Positions 37,138 through 46,709 are shown, counted from the stretch's first letter. The stretch is 61,154 bases of DNA from Natronosalvus hydrolyticus (GCA_025517525.1 JAOPJZ010000020.1:1-61154), one strand, 5' to 3'. The notes: generated by a model not told the origin, from the sequence alone. Numbers and translations: made by a program.

Positions 37138-37419
37138 ATGCCAACGACGCGTCGCCAGCGGTTTATCCACGGACAGCTCGCCTGGATGTTGGCGACGGCA
37201 CTCGTACTCGCGTTACTCGGTTCGCTATCGTACGAACTGTTTTTCGTGCTGTCGCTGATCGGGCTGTTGATCGTCACGGAACTCACGGCACCGCTGAACG
37301 TGACGCCCGGCTGGCGTCGCCGATTGTTCTGGCTTATCGCCATCGGACTGGTGGGCTTTGGAGTCATCGTTATCCGCCGGATCCTCGAGATATTGCCCCC
37401 GGAGGTGCTTCCAATATGA
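37138..37419 (+). CDS. Small two-to-three-segment membrane protein
   Basis: This 93-residue protein begins MPTTRRQRFIHGQLAWM, with membrane segments at about 14-30, 32-47 and 63-80 and a basic PGWRRRLFW between them. It has no known catalytic motif and I do not recognise a named family. It sits 34 bp before the DUF4350 gene and in the same direction, so it is probably the first gene of the DUF4350-MoxR operon. Small membrane proteins of this kind are common in haloarchaeal MoxR/DUF58 loci (family knowledge). Confidence 0.7.
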   Translation: MPTTRRQRFIHGQLAWMLATALVLALLGSLSYELFFVLSLIGLLIVTELTAPLNVTPGWRRRLFWLIAIGLVGFGVIVIRRILEILPPEVLPI

Positions 37420-37453
37420 CGACCATGATCCGATCCACGGAGGGGTCCCCACG

Positions 37454-38599
37454 ATGACAGCCGATTCCGACCGCTCGAGTTCCGATGCCCCTGCCGTCCT
37501 CGAGTCGCTGACGTCGTCACGGCTCTCCTGGCCGACGGTCCTCCTCGCCGTCCTCGTGCTGGTCACCCTCGGGGCGCTGGTCGTGGGTGGCTCCACATCG
37601 ACGACGGCGTTCGGTCCGTACAACCCGTCGTGGGATGGGGCCAGCAATTTCCAGTCGGCACTCGACGACGACCCCGAGGTCGAGGCCAGCCTCATCCAGG
37701 ACACGAGCAGGTACGACGACCTCGAGGCTGCAGACACGGTCGCGTTCGTGATCGCCCCCGAGGAGACCTACGACGACGAATCCGCAGCCACAGTCGCTCG
37801 ATTCGTCGAGGCAGGGGGGACGCTCGTCGTCCTCGAGAACTTCGAACCACAGGGTAACGCCTTGCTCGAGGACGTGGGTGCGAGTGCCCGTGTCGACGGC
37901 CAGTTGATTCGCGACGACGAGTATTACTTCAGGGGGCCGACGATGCCGATCGCCACCGGGGTCGAAAACCACACGCTGACGGCGGACGTCGAGCAACTCA
38001 CGCTGAATTACGCGAGCGCCGTCGAACCCGGTACCGCCACGACGCTCGTCACGACCAGTGACTTCGCCTACCGTGTCGACGAGCCGGACGAGGAACTGGA
38101 CGATGACAAGGAACTCGAGCGCCTGCCCGTGGCGACGATCGAATCGGTCGAAAACGGGCGTGTAGTCGTTATCGGCGACCCTTCGATCACGACCAACGCG
38201 ATGCGAGACGAGCCGGACAATGCCGCGTTTCTGACGGCACTCGCCCGCGAAGGGAACACGACCGTCGTCGACGTGAGCCACAGTGACGGGATTCCGCCGT
38301 TGACTGCCGCTACGCTGGTCCTTCGGAGTTCGCTCCTCCTCCAGGCTCTGCTCGGCTTTGGGGGTATTGGACTGATTGCACTCCTCTCGAGCGGCCGACT
38401 CACACGTGAGCAACTACCAGTCGGTCGTCGTCGACGAAGCGTGCAGGCCGCTGAGGAATCGACGCCAACGCTCTCTGATGCCGAGCGAGCGGAACTCCTT
38501 CGCGAGCGCCATCCCGACTGGGATGACGAGCGCATCGAGCGCATGATAACAGTGTTTAACCAGCGTGACTCGAAAGGTGAGAAACATGAGCGAGACTGA
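37454..38599 (+). CDS. DUF4350-type membrane protein
   Basis: This 381-residue protein starts MTADSDRSS; I chose the ATG at 37454 because upstream codons do not look coding. One membrane segment near 25-45 precedes an extracytoplasmic or GATase-like domain: YNPSWDGASNFQSAL, DTVAFVIAPEETYDDESA, FVEAGGTLVVLENF, GRVVVIGDPSITTN. A second membrane segment follows (about 288-308), then a basic/acidic cytoplasmic tail. This matches DUF4350 proteins, regularly found beside MoxR ATPases and DUF58 proteins. It overlaps the MoxR gene by 14 bp, so it is co-translated. Function unknown; membrane partner of MoxR is likely. Confidence 0.8.
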   Translation: MTADSDRSSSDAPAVLESLTSSRLSWPTVLLAVLVLVTLGALVVGGSTSTTAFGPYNPSWDGASNFQSALDDDPEVEASLIQDTSRYDDLEAADTVAFVIAPEETYDDESAATVARFVEAGGTLVVLENFEPQGNALLEDVGASARVDGQLIRDDEYYFRGPTMPIATGVENHTLTADVEQLTLNYASAVEPGTATTLVTTSDFAYRVDEPDEELDDDKELERLPVATIESVENGRVVVIGDPSITTNAMRDEPDNAAFLTALAREGNTTVVDVSHSDGIPPLTAATLVLRSSLLLQALLGFGGIGLIALLSSGRLTREQLPVGRRRRSVQAAEESTPTLSDAERAELLRERHPDWDDERIERMITVFNQRDSKGEKHERD

Positions 38600-39593
38600 A
38601 TCGGGGCTGGTGACGGCTGGGGACCCCGAGGCCATCGCCGAGGCTATTCAGACCGAAGTCGAGCAGGTACTCGTCGGCAACGAGGGGACCGTCGAACACC
38701 TCACGATCGCCCTGTTGACTCGCGGGCACCTCCTCCTCGAGGGTGTCCCTGGGGTCGCCAAGACGACGATTGCCAATCTCTTCGCGCGGGCGTCCGGACT
38801 GGGATTCCAGCGGATTCAGATGACGCCGGATATTCTGCCCGCAGACATCACCGGCACGAACGTCTACCGACAGAACACGGGCGAGTTCGAACTCCAGCGT
38901 GGACCGGTGTTCACTAATCTCGTCGTCGCCGACGAGATCAATCGAGCCACGCCCAAAACTCAGAGTGCGCTGCTCGAGGCGATGCAAGAACGTCAGGTGA
39001 CGATCGAAGGGGACACACTTTCTCTCCCGGAGCCGTTCATGGTCGTTGCGACGCAGAACCCTATCGAGATGGAGGGCGTGTTCGAACTGCCCGAAGCCCA
39101 GCGCGATCGTTTCCAGTTCAAACTCACTGTCGACCTTCCAGACCGAGACGGCGAAGCCGAGCTCCTCGACCGGTTCGATACGAATCCGAATCTCGGGCCG
39201 GACACGGTCGAACAGGTGGTCACGGAAGATGCACTGCTCGAAGCACGGACGCAAGTCACGAACACGTACGTCGCGCCGCCGGTCAAATCCTACGTTCTCG
39301 ATCTGGTTGGGGCGACACGCAGCCACCCGGATGTCAGACACGGTGCCTCACCGCGGGCGACGATCACGTTCATCGACGGAGCGAAAGCCAGAGCCGCCGT
39401 CCACGGCCGATCGTACGTCATCCCGGACGACGTCAAGGCGCTGGCACCCGCTATTCTGGCCCATCGCCTCGTGTTGGAGACCGACGCCGAACTGAGCGAC
39501 GTGACACCACAGGCTATCGTCGAAGACGTCCTCGAGGAGACGGCGATTCCGGACGTCGAACCGAGCGAGATGGCGACGCCCAAAGAAGCGTAG
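38586..39593 (+). CDS. MoxR-type AAA+ ATPase
   Basis: This 335-residue ATPase starts at the ATG at 38586. It has Walker A GVPGVAKTT (about residues 54-62), the MoxR-specific MTPDILPADITGTNVY, Walker B VVADEINRATPKTQSALLEAMQE, VATQNPIE (sensor region), PEAQRDRF with the arginine finger, and a C-terminal lid domain. MoxR proteins act as chaperone-like ATPases that mature protein complexes or insert cofactors, typically with DUF58/VWA partners. The DUF58 gene is nearby on the opposite strand, and the two operons converge. Complete and of normal length. Confidence 0.92.
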   Translation: MSETESGLVTAGDPEAIAEAIQTEVEQVLVGNEGTVEHLTIALLTRGHLLLEGVPGVAKTTIANLFARASGLGFQRIQMTPDILPADITGTNVYRQNTGEFELQRGPVFTNLVVADEINRATPKTQSALLEAMQERQVTIEGDTLSLPEPFMVVATQNPIEMEGVFELPEAQRDRFQFKLTVDLPDRDGEAELLDRFDTNPNLGPDTVEQVVTEDALLEARTQVTNTYVAPPVKSYVLDLVGATRSHPDVRHGASPRATITFIDGAKARAAVHGRSYVIPDDVKALAPAILAHRLVLETDAELSDVTPQAIVEDVLEETAIPDVEPSEMATPKEA

Positions 39594-39602
39594 TCAACAC
39601 TG

Positions 39603-40460
39603 CTACTCCGCGGATTCGAATCGACAGGTGACCAGCCAGTCGGCTCGCTCGTCGCCGGGGGTGACCTCGAGCGTGACCGGTCGCTCGAGGCCCGTCGCGA
39701 GACCGGCTGCAAGAAACGACGGAATTGGATGATCGAACCGATCGACGGCACCGAACGCGCTGCCGGTTACCGCAATCGTCACGCGGCCATCCTCCTCATC
39801 AACGTCTGGTGTTGCACGCGTCGCGAGTTCGAACTGTTCGACGAGTCCATCACAGAGTTGCTGAGCAAGGGGTGTCGGACTCGAGGCGAGTGGACCTGAG
39901 AGGGTTCGCTCGAACGCCCGAAAGAGTCGATCACCAGCGGTCTCCAGCAGCAACCCTCGCTGGTCGTCCTCGAGGACGAACGGGCCGTGTGCGCTCTCGG
40001 GGACCGAAGCGTCGGCGTGTAACGGGACGAAGGCATAGACGGTATCGCGTATCTGGACGTAGTAGTGCTCCGAGCGAAGGCCGAGGTGGTCTGCGATCGA
40101 TGCCTGATTCTCGGCGGCTGCCGCGTACACGCGTTCGCCGACGTCGGCGGCAACGAATCGCTCGGGCGTGAGGTAGTAGGTGAGCAGGCCTCCAAAGAGA
40201 CCGATCGCACCGAGGATGAATAACACGTCTCGAGCGCCGGGAAACAGCAGGCCACCGGCGACTGCAACCACGCCGATCGCCCCCATTCCAGCGGCCGTCC
40301 GCCGATAGGCACTGGTTCGAGCACGGGCGTACTCCGCTCGCAGCCGACGGTTTTCGGCCGTCAATACCTCGAGTTGTGCTTTGTATTCACTCACCGTCTC
40401 CGAATCGTCAGTCGTCGGCGTGTCGTCGTTCATCTCGTCGTAGTCGATTACCGTACTCAT
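39603..40460 (-). CDS. Haloarchaeal membrane protein with coiled coil
   Basis: This 285-residue protein has an N-terminal acidic segment, a coiled coil (SEYKAQLEVLTAENRRLRAEYARA, about 23-46) and two membrane segments (about 58-95, MGAIGVVAVAGGLLF and VLFILGAIGLFGGLLTYYL). A soluble C-terminal domain follows (about 100-285) with HYYVQIRDTVYAFVPLH and VTIAVTGSAFGAVDRF. I do not know a function. It is last in the DUF58 operon, overlapping its upstream neighbour by 4 bp, and ends 9 bp from the convergent MoxR gene. A structural or assembly partner of the DUF58-MoxR system is the contextual guess. Confidence 0.75.
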   Translation of the reverse strand: MSTVIDYDEMNDDTPTTDDSETVSEYKAQLEVLTAENRRLRAEYARARTSAYRRTAAGMGAIGVVAVAGGLLFPGARDVLFILGAIGLFGGLLTYYLTPERFVAADVGERVYAAAAENQASIADHLGLRSEHYYVQIRDTVYAFVPLHADASVPESAHGPFVLEDDQRGLLLETAGDRLFRAFERTLSGPLASSPTPLAQQLCDGLVEQFELATRATPDVDEEDGRVTIAVTGSAFGAVDRFDHPIPSFLAAGLATGLERPVTLEVTPGDERADWLVTCRFESAE

Positions 40461-40999
40461 TGTGTTCTCCCCTCGGTTGCGGTTTCGCTTGCAGCTCGGT
40501 CCCGGTCATCCCTGACCAGCCCCAGACGCACGAGCTCGAGGCGGTGGATTCCGTAGCTCACGATCATCAGGAACCCGAGCACCAGCAGGGCGGTCACTGA
40601 CAGGGACAGCTGGCTGGTCCCGACCCAGACCAACGCACTCCCGGCGAGGACGACCGTCAGGGCGACCCCAATCGCACGCACTCGAGCGTGGTGGCGAACG
40701 AGCGGCCCGACGAGCAACGCGACGAACGGCACCTCGAGGAGGGCGAGCGTGAGGGGGTCGAGGCCATCGCTGAACGCGACGACGATACCGACGTGTCCGA
40801 CCGCAAACGCGTAGGGTGTTCCCAGTGCGTACCAGACACCTGCAGTCAGGAGGCCCACCAGAACACCGGCCGGTCCTGCGGTGAGTCCGAAGACGATTAG
40901 CAGGGCCGTCAGAGCGAGCGCTTCCGGCCAGTAGTCCATTGTGCCCTCGCCGAGTAGCGAGCTGGCCTCGAGATGGCTCTCCGGCAAGAATCGGCTCAT
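40457..40999 (-). CDS. Polytopic membrane protein of the DUF58 operon
   Basis: This 180-residue protein is made almost wholly of membrane helices (about five: ALALTALLIVFGLTAGPAG, LLTAGVWYALGTP, LALLEVPFVALLVGPLV, GVALTVVLAGSALVWVG, VTALLVLGFLMIVSYGI) and ends in an Arg/Asp-rich tail. No enzymatic motif is seen. Both ends overlap neighbours by 4 bp, so it is coupled between the DUF58 gene and the coiled-coil membrane protein gene. Function unknown. Confidence 0.75.
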   Translation of the reverse strand: MSRFLPESHLEASSLLGEGTMDYWPEALALTALLIVFGLTAGPAGVLVGLLTAGVWYALGTPYAFAVGHVGIVVAFSDGLDPLTLALLEVPFVALLVGPLVRHHARVRAIGVALTVVLAGSALVWVGTSQLSLSVTALLVLGFLMIVSYGIHRLELVRLGLVRDDRDRAASETATEGRTQ

Positions 41000-42423
41000 T
41001 GTGTGACACCTCGCCGGCGTCGGCCAACCGAGAGCACCGTCGTCAACGTCTCGTCGGGTGCGACTTCGAGTGCGGTGACGTGATCGAGTCGGTCGAGGCT
41101 CCGACGGAACTCCTCGAACTCCAGATACCGTTCGTAGGCTGCCTCGAGGTCGACGAGTTCGCCGGGTTCGAACAGGACGGTCGGTGTCAACAACACCAGC
41201 ACGTCGCTTTCGGCCTCTCGTGCTTGGCGGACGCTTCGACGGACTGCTGACGGGTCGGCGTCGTTCGTCAACAGGACGACCCAGGCACTCGAGCGCTGCT
41301 GGCTCAGGGCTTTTTGCACGGCTTTGGACAGTGCCGGTCCACTCGTCTCGAAGCGCTCGTTCCCAGTGCGTGCGCCGAGGTAGGGCTCGAGCGTCGCCGT
41401 CAACGAATCGTCGCCACCGCGACGAAGTTCTCTGAGTGCCGCCGTCGGATCGCCGCTTCCAGCCGACTGCTGTTGAGGCGTTCGTGTCCCCTCGGATGCG
41501 GCCTCGAGATCGAGTAAGCGGCGTCGAATCCGTTTGATCGGCCCGGTCGAAGGCGGGTACTGTGACGTGATGGCCGACTCGTCGACCGTCCAGAGCCCGA
41601 CCGGGTCGCCGAGGCCGTGTGCACTTTCGGCCAGCAGGAGGGCGACTTCTCGCAGATAGTCGAGTTGGGTCTCGCCGTCGGGGCCAGTCGCGAGCGTGCT
41701 GGAGTGATCGACTACCAACACCGTCAGTCGGTCCGTTTCGGCGTCGTAGGTGCGGACGTGGGGTGTCACCAGTCGGGCGGTGGCTTTCCAGTCGATTCGG
41801 GCGGCCGTTTCCCCGGGTACGTACTCTCTGAGTTCTGCCGGAACGAGCCCGGAACCACTCTTCCCGGCTGGATGATTCCCCTGGCGAACCGGGACGCGGT
41901 TCCCGCCCGAGCCGACGTGTATCGAGCGAGGCCCGCGTGGTTGGACCGTCACGGTCGGGGTCGAGCCCAGGGTGAGTGTTTCAGTGAACAGGCCATCACT
42001 CGCGGTGACGCGTGCGGGCTCGAATTCGTGTCGACCGGCAACCGGCCAACTCACCTCCATAGTACGGGTCGCTTCTCCTGTCTCGGACTCGAGGGCCAGG
42101 GTCGGGTCGGCTTCGGTGACGGTACTCACCGGTAATCCCGCATCGATCGACAGTGAGAGCGAACTTGGCCCCTCGAGCGTTGCGCCGATCGTTACCGTCG
42201 TGGACTGCCCCGTCTTGAGTCCGGTCAGGGCTGGTGTCTGTCGAATCGACAGGCTAGCAGTCGTGCTCACCAGTTCACGGTAAAACAGATACTGCCGGAC
42301 ACAGAGCCACGCGCCGATTCCCACGGCCCCCACGAGGAGGGCTGGACGGGCAAAGAGGATGGCGAGCGCTGTGAGGAACACCACGAGGCCACCCACAGCC
42401 AGCGATCGGCGCGTTGGTCGCAT
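40996..42423 (-). CDS. DUF58 domain protein
   Basis: This 475-residue protein starts at the ATG at 42423; the longer open frame upstream is not coding. Two N-terminal membrane segments (VGGLVVFLTALAILFARPALLVGAVGIGAWL) precede an Ig-like region (about 50-160). The DUF58 core is marked by LREYVPGETAARIDWKATAR (about 218-237). A vWA-like domain follows with VLVVDHSSTLATG, where D-x-S-x-S-like metal-site spacing is seen. DUF58 proteins work with MoxR ATPases in bacterial and archaeal envelopes. It is the first gene of a three-gene minus-strand operon, divergent from the DUF4129-like gene with only 44 bp between starts. Confidence 0.87.
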   Translation of the reverse strand: MRPTRRSLAVGGLVVFLTALAILFARPALLVGAVGIGAWLCVRQYLFYRELVSTTASLSIRQTPALTGLKTGQSTTVTIGATLEGPSSLSLSIDAGLPVSTVTEADPTLALESETGEATRTMEVSWPVAGRHEFEPARVTASDGLFTETLTLGSTPTVTVQPRGPRSIHVGSGGNRVPVRQGNHPAGKSGSGLVPAELREYVPGETAARIDWKATARLVTPHVRTYDAETDRLTVLVVDHSSTLATGPDGETQLDYLREVALLLAESAHGLGDPVGLWTVDESAITSQYPPSTGPIKRIRRRLLDLEAASEGTRTPQQQSAGSGDPTAALRELRRGGDDSLTATLEPYLGARTGNERFETSGPALSKAVQKALSQQRSSAWVVLLTNDADPSAVRRSVRQAREAESDVLVLLTPTVLFEPGELVDLEAAYERYLEFEEFRRSLDRLDHVTALEVAPDETLTTVLSVGRRRRGVTQ

Positions 42424-42467
42424 AGTCCACAAATTTTCCGAGAACGTGTTGAAGCTACTGATTGTCG

Positions 42468-44633
42468 ATGCCACCCTCGAGCAGACAGACTTTTGGGTTT
42501 TCCGACGAATCTTCCCCCGTGAACGACAGGTCCGGGCGTGTGCTGATTCTCGTCTGCGTGTTGTGCCTCGTGGCGCTGCCGGTGAGCGGTGTGGCACTCG
42601 GCGCGTCCGACGCCATCGAGCCACAACCGACACCGGCCATCAGCACCGTCGTCGCTGACGAGGACGACGAGGGCAACGAGACCCCCCGACACCAGGACCC
42701 GGATGGATACGACGAAGACGGTGACGGCGCTGCTGGCTGGCTCGAAAATCGGCTTGCTGAGCAACTGGGCGATGGCGCGATTTCCTTGAGCGAGGGCGAG
42801 TACGACTTCGCCAAGGACTACGTCGGCGAGGAGTACCGCGAGCGACTCGGCCAGTACGTCGAGGTCGCTGGTGAGACCGACGAGGACACGGCCGATGATG
42901 ACGAGGAGGAAGAGGAGAAAACCACCGAGGAGGCCTTCGAAGAGGCCGCCGAGAAGCAAGAACGCCTTGCGACCCTTCTCGAGGAATACGAGGAGCTGTT
43001 TGCCGAATACGAAGAAGCAATTGAGGCAGGAGACGAAGCCCGCGCTCGAGAAATCGCCCGCGAACTCGAGGTACTCGCCGACGAGATTGCCGTTCTGGCT
43101 GACGAACTCGACGAAACGTACGACCTCATCAGCGTTCGAACGGATATCGACTTTACGGATGCCAAAGACGCCATTTCGCAGGTGAACGAATCTACCCAAC
43201 AACAACAGAGCGAGGTTCGCGACGCAGTTTTCGTCCAGACGCAACTCTCGGTCGAAGCCGACGCTGAAAACGTCTCGTATGTCGATCCGTTGCAGGCCAC
43301 TGGCACCATCGAGACGGCGGACAACTCCACGATCGCCAACGAAACGATCCGACTCGTCGTCGACGGCGAACCCCAGACCGTCGAAACTGATGCCAACGGC
43401 TCCTTCACCTTCGACTACCAGCCAGCCGCGGACAAACCCCTCTCGACCGAGACGGTTCCAGTCCAGTACGAACCCGCGACGAACTCGACGTATCTGGGCA
43501 GTTCGGCGTCGCTTCCCGTCTCGATCCACCAACTCGAGCCGACGATTTCGGCCCTCGAGACGACTGATACCGTCGCGTACGACGAACGACTGTCGGTCAG
43601 TGCTGACGTACTCGTTTCGGACGAACCCGTCAATGACGTCTCAGTTACCGTCACCCTGGGCGACGAAACGCTGGGCGAACTGCCGGTCGAAAACGGTAGC
43701 GTCGATGGGACGGTTCGCGTCCCCGCATCGGTTCCAGCGGGTGAACACACCCTCGAGGTCTCGTTACCCATGGAAGACCGGGCGCTCGCCAATGCGAGTG
43801 CCAGCACCGACGTTACCGTGACCGAAACCGAAACCGCCCTGTCCCTCGAGGGGAGCCACGATGGAGAGACGCTTTCACTCCAGGGCGAACTCGGGACGAT
43901 CGACGGGGCGAGCCTCGAGGGGTACACCGTCACGATTCTGGTCGACGGTGAGCCTGCAGAAACCGTCACGACGGAAGCAGAGGGTGTGTTTTCGGCGGCG
44001 ATCCCGCTCGAGACGGCGACCGCCGACACCGTCACGGTGGGCGCACACTTCGAGGGTGAGGGGACGAACCTTGCCGAGACGACCGGGACGACGGACGTCC
44101 AGCTCACTGCCAGTGCACAACCAGCCACCGATGGGGACCCACTCTGGACGTCACCGCTCCTGTGGGTCGGCGTCGGCGTTCTCACGCTGTTGGCGCTCGG
44201 AGCCGGCGTCTGGTGGTGGCGTCGTGACCCTGACGCAGATTCCACGAGCCAACCTGAACACACACCGACGCCGGAGGATACCTCCACTGACCACGACGAA
44301 TCCGCTGTCGTGAGTCAGTCACTCCTTGCCGACGCCCGGTCACACCTTTCTAACGGTCGACCGGATGCAGCGGTTCGCACCGGCTACGGGGCCGTCAGGC
44401 GCGCGCTCGCCGACGCCGATTCGTCGACGCAACTGACCCACTGGGAATTCTTCAATCGCTATCGCGGAGACCCACCTGACGAACCCCTACAGACGATGAC
44501 GGAAACCTACGAGCAGGCGGTGTACACGCCTGAGGGCGTGCCAAGCGACGACGCAAAGCGCGCCCTCGAGTGTGCTCAACAACTCTGTGGCGTGGCCAGC
44601 GAGACCGAGTCGCCGGTCACGGCCGACGATTAA
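42468..44633 (+). CDS. Exported coiled-coil/Ig-like membrane protein with DUF4129-like C-terminus
   Basis: This protein of about 721 residues starts at the ATG at 42468 (GTG at 42519 is also possible). It has a signal segment (VLILVCVLCLVALPVSGVALG), an acidic region, a long Glu-rich coiled coil (about 125-215, EEAAEKQERLATLLEEYEELFAEYEEA), and several Ig-like/carboxypeptidase-regulatory-like beta domains (about 235-530). One membrane helix follows (LLWVGVGVLTLLALGAGVWWW), then a cytoplasmic domain with HLSNGRPDAAVRTGYGAVRRAL and LTHWEFFNRYRGD that resembles DUF4129, often found with transglutaminase-type genes in MoxR loci. No transglutaminase domain is present. It is divergent from the DUF58 gene. 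Confidence 0.78.
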   Translation: MPPSSRQTFGFSDESSPVNDRSGRVLILVCVLCLVALPVSGVALGASDAIEPQPTPAISTVVADEDDEGNETPRHQDPDGYDEDGDGAAGWLENRLAEQLGDGAISLSEGEYDFAKDYVGEEYRERLGQYVEVAGETDEDTADDDEEEEEKTTEEAFEEAAEKQERLATLLEEYEELFAEYEEAIEAGDEARAREIARELEVLADEIAVLADELDETYDLISVRTDIDFTDAKDAISQVNESTQQQQSEVRDAVFVQTQLSVEADAENVSYVDPLQATGTIETADNSTIANETIRLVVDGEPQTVETDANGSFTFDYQPAADKPLSTETVPVQYEPATNSTYLGSSASLPVSIHQLEPTISALETTDTVAYDERLSVSADVLVSDEPVNDVSVTVTLGDETLGELPVENGSVDGTVRVPASVPAGEHTLEVSLPMEDRALANASASTDVTVTETETALSLEGSHDGETLSLQGELGTIDGASLEGYTVTILVDGEPAETVTTEAEGVFSAAIPLETATADTVTVGAHFEGEGTNLAETTGTTDVQLTASAQPATDGDPLWTSPLLWVGVGVLTLLALGAGVWWWRRDPDADSTSQPEHTPTPEDTSTDHDESAVVSQSLLADARSHLSNGRPDAAVRTGYGAVRRALADADSSTQLTHWEFFNRYRGDPPDEPLQTMTETYEQAVYTPEGVPSDDAKRALECAQQLCGVASETESPVTADD

Positions 44634-44717
44634 TGGTCAGCTACGTTGTCAGTAGTCTCGGTTTCTGCTGTTCGGGTATCGACTGACTTTTAGGGCATAC
44701 TGCTAATGTACGGATAA

Positions 44718-45794
44718 ATGGTTGATCGACGGGCGCTCTGGTTACTCCTTCCCGAACCAGTTCGACGGCTTCCCGCCGATCTCGCGGCGATGCTCGTCGT
44801 CACCGCCCTGGTCAACATCGCTGTCTTCGTCCCAGTAATCAGGGACACACCGCTTCGCGTCCCGCTTGGCTTGCTTTTCGTGCTCTTCGTTCCTGGCTAC
44901 GTTTTCATCGCGGCGCTCTTTCCCGAGGCAGGCGAGCCTCCTGCCGATGCGGATGCTCTCGAGAAATCCACAGCGGATGATGACGCCGACGCATCACTGT
45001 TCGAGACACACGACCGATCGGGGATCGACGGCATCGAACGCGTCGCACTCTCGTTCGGGTTGAGTATCGCCATCGTCCCGTTGATCGGGCTGGTGTTGAA
45101 CTTCACGCCGTGGGGCATTCGGCTTGGGCCGATCATGGTTGGCGTGACTGGCTTCGTCCTCGCGTCGACAGTCGTTGCGGCCATTCGTCGCTGGCAACTC
45201 CCGGCCGACGAACGATTCGTCGTCCCGTACCGGACGTGGTACGAACAGGCACACAGTGAGGTCTTCGAACCCGACACGCGACTCGATGGCGCGTTGAACG
45301 TGTTGTTGGCACTCTCGATCCTCCTCGCCATCGGGACGGTTTCGTTTGCGATCCTCGTTCCGCCGGACGGTGAGCAGTTCTCGGCCGTCTACATCCTGAC
45401 GGAGGACGATGACGGCGAGTACGTCGCCGCAAACTATCCCCCGGAACTCGTCCACGGTGAGGCAGCAGACATCGTCGTCGGCGTGGACAACAACGAGCAC
45501 CGAACGGTCGAGTATTCGGTGGTGGTCGTCGAACAACAGATCGAGTTCGAGGGGAACCAGACGACCGTCACCGACCAACGGGAGTTAGCACACTTCCAGC
45601 CGGAACTCGCACACAACGAATCCTGGCTGCACTCACACGAAATCTCACCCACTTTCACCGGAGAGGACATTCGGGTCGTGTGGCTCTTGTTCCCCGATGG
45701 GGACGTCCCGGACGAACCGTCGATGGACGATACCGACTATAGCGTTCACCTGTGGATCGATGTGCTCGAGGCTGGGGAAGACGAATCTGAATGA
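44718..45794 (+). CDS. DUF1616 membrane protein
   Basis: This 358-residue protein has about five membrane segments (LAAMLVVTALVNIAVFVPVI, VPLGLLFVLFVPGYVFIAALF, VALSFGLSIAIVPLIGLVLNF, IMVGVTGFVLASTVVAAI, LNVLLALSILLAIGTVSFAILV) and a C-terminal extracytoplasmic domain with CARDB-like character (ELVHGEAADIVVGVDNNEHRTVEYSVVVV). This layout is that of DUF1616 proteins. It lies 84 bp after the DUF4129-like gene. The stop lies within a 36-bp tandem duplication, so the C-terminus has been copied into the 3' flank. Confidence 0.82.
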   Translation: MVDRRALWLLLPEPVRRLPADLAAMLVVTALVNIAVFVPVIRDTPLRVPLGLLFVLFVPGYVFIAALFPEAGEPPADADALEKSTADDDADASLFETHDRSGIDGIERVALSFGLSIAIVPLIGLVLNFTPWGIRLGPIMVGVTGFVLASTVVAAIRRWQLPADERFVVPYRTWYEQAHSEVFEPDTRLDGALNVLLALSILLAIGTVSFAILVPPDGEQFSAVYILTEDDDGEYVAANYPPELVHGEAADIVVGVDNNEHRTVEYSVVVVEQQIEFEGNQTTVTDQRELAHFQPELAHNESWLHSHEISPTFTGEDIRVVWLLFPDGDVPDEPSMDDTDYSVHLWIDVLEAGEDESE

Positions 45795-45846
45795 GTTGTG
45801 CTCGAGGCTGGGGAAGACGAATCTGAATGAGTTGTGCTCGAGGCTG
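45761..45846 (+). repeat. 36-bp tandem duplication at a gene 3' end
   Basis: A unit beginning TGTGCTCGAGGCTGGGGA occurs at 45761-45796 and exactly again at 45797-45832, with a partial third copy (14 bp) at 45833-45846. The first unit contains the last codons and stop of the DUF1616 gene; the others are non-coding copies. The copies directly abut without spacers, so this is not a CRISPR. Confidence 0.9.
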
Positions 45847-45908
45847 AAAGGGAAGTCCGAATGAAATGAACCGGGACAGTTAATTGGCTCTAGAGGTGTC
45901 TTTCGCTA

Positions 45909-46709
45909 ATGGATTCCGGCTCGACTCGAGCGACCGATACCGACGACTCGAGTCCAATCGTCCGTGCGGAGGGCGTGACGAAACGGTATACGCGCGGGAC
46001 GACACCGGGTTTTTTCGGCCGACTTCTCGGCCGTCGTGAACCGCCGACGGTCACTGCTCTCGAGGACGTCTCGCTCAGTATTGACGCCGGTGAAATCGTC
46101 GCTATCAGCGGGCCGAGCGGTAGCGGAAAATCGACGCTGTTACACCACCTGGCCGGACTCGAAGTGCCGGATACGGGCACTGTGACGATCCGTGGCCAGT
46201 CGACCAGTTCGCTCTCTCGAAAACGACGGACGCGCCTTCGACTCGAGCAGGTCGGCATCGTTTTCCAGCACTTCCATCTCGTCGAGTCACTCTCGGCACG
46301 GGCGAACGTTGCCCTCCCACTGGTCGAACTTGGGGTGCCCACGAGCGAGCGCAAGCGTCGAGCGACCGACCTCCTCGAGCGCGTCGACCTCGGCGACCGA
46401 CTCGACCACCGTCCTGGTGAACTCAGCGGCGGCGAACAACAGCGAGTGGCCATCGCCCGTGCGTTGGTCACCGACCCCGCGCTCGTTATCGCCGACGAAC
46501 CGACGGGGGAACTCGATTCGGAGACCGGACAACGCGTCCTCGAGACGTTCCAGGGGCTTACGGCCGACCACGCCGTCGTGCTCGCCTCACACGACCAGTC
46601 GGCGCTGGCGATCGGCGATCGGCGCATTCGATTACAGGACGGAGCGATCGTCGAGGGAACCGACACGGCCGAAACTCACGACCAGCAGACCCAGGCGAAG
46701 GTAGAGTGA
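45909..46709 (+). CDS. ABC transporter ATP-binding protein (MacB/LolD type)
   Basis: This 266-residue ATPase energises the two permeases that follow. It has Walker A GPSGSGKST (about residues 67-75), Q-loop VFQHFHLVESLS, signature LSGGEQQRVAIARAL, Walker B LVIADEPTGELD and the H-loop in LASHDQS. An unusual 10-residue insert (TTPGFFGRLLGRREPP) near residue 35 precedes the core. MacB/LolD-type systems move substrates or transmit force across the envelope rather than import nutrients. With a 6-bp gap to the first permease it is clearly an operon. Substrate unknown. Confidence 0.9.
   Translation: MDSGSTRATDTDDSSPIVRAEGVTKRYTRGTTPGFFGRLLGRREPPTVTALEDVSLSIDAGEIVAISGPSGSGKSTLLHHLAGLEVPDTGTVTIRGQSTSSLSRKRRTRLRLEQVGIVFQHFHLVESLSARANVALPLVELGVPTSERKRRATDLLERVDLGDRLDHRPGELSGGEQQRVAIARALVTDPALVIADEPTGELDSETGQRVLETFQGLTADHAVVLASHDQSALAIGDRRIRLQDGAIVEGTDTAETHDQQTQAKVE

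Noticed and set aside
42424..42633. Upstream extension of the DUF58 protein by 70 residues
   Set aside because: The extension is Arg/Ser-rich, overlaps the divergent gene and precedes a perfectly placed ATG with membrane helices.
45761..45846. Possible CRISPR remnant because the unit is 36 bp
   Set aside because: Copies abut directly with no spacers and contain the end of a gene.
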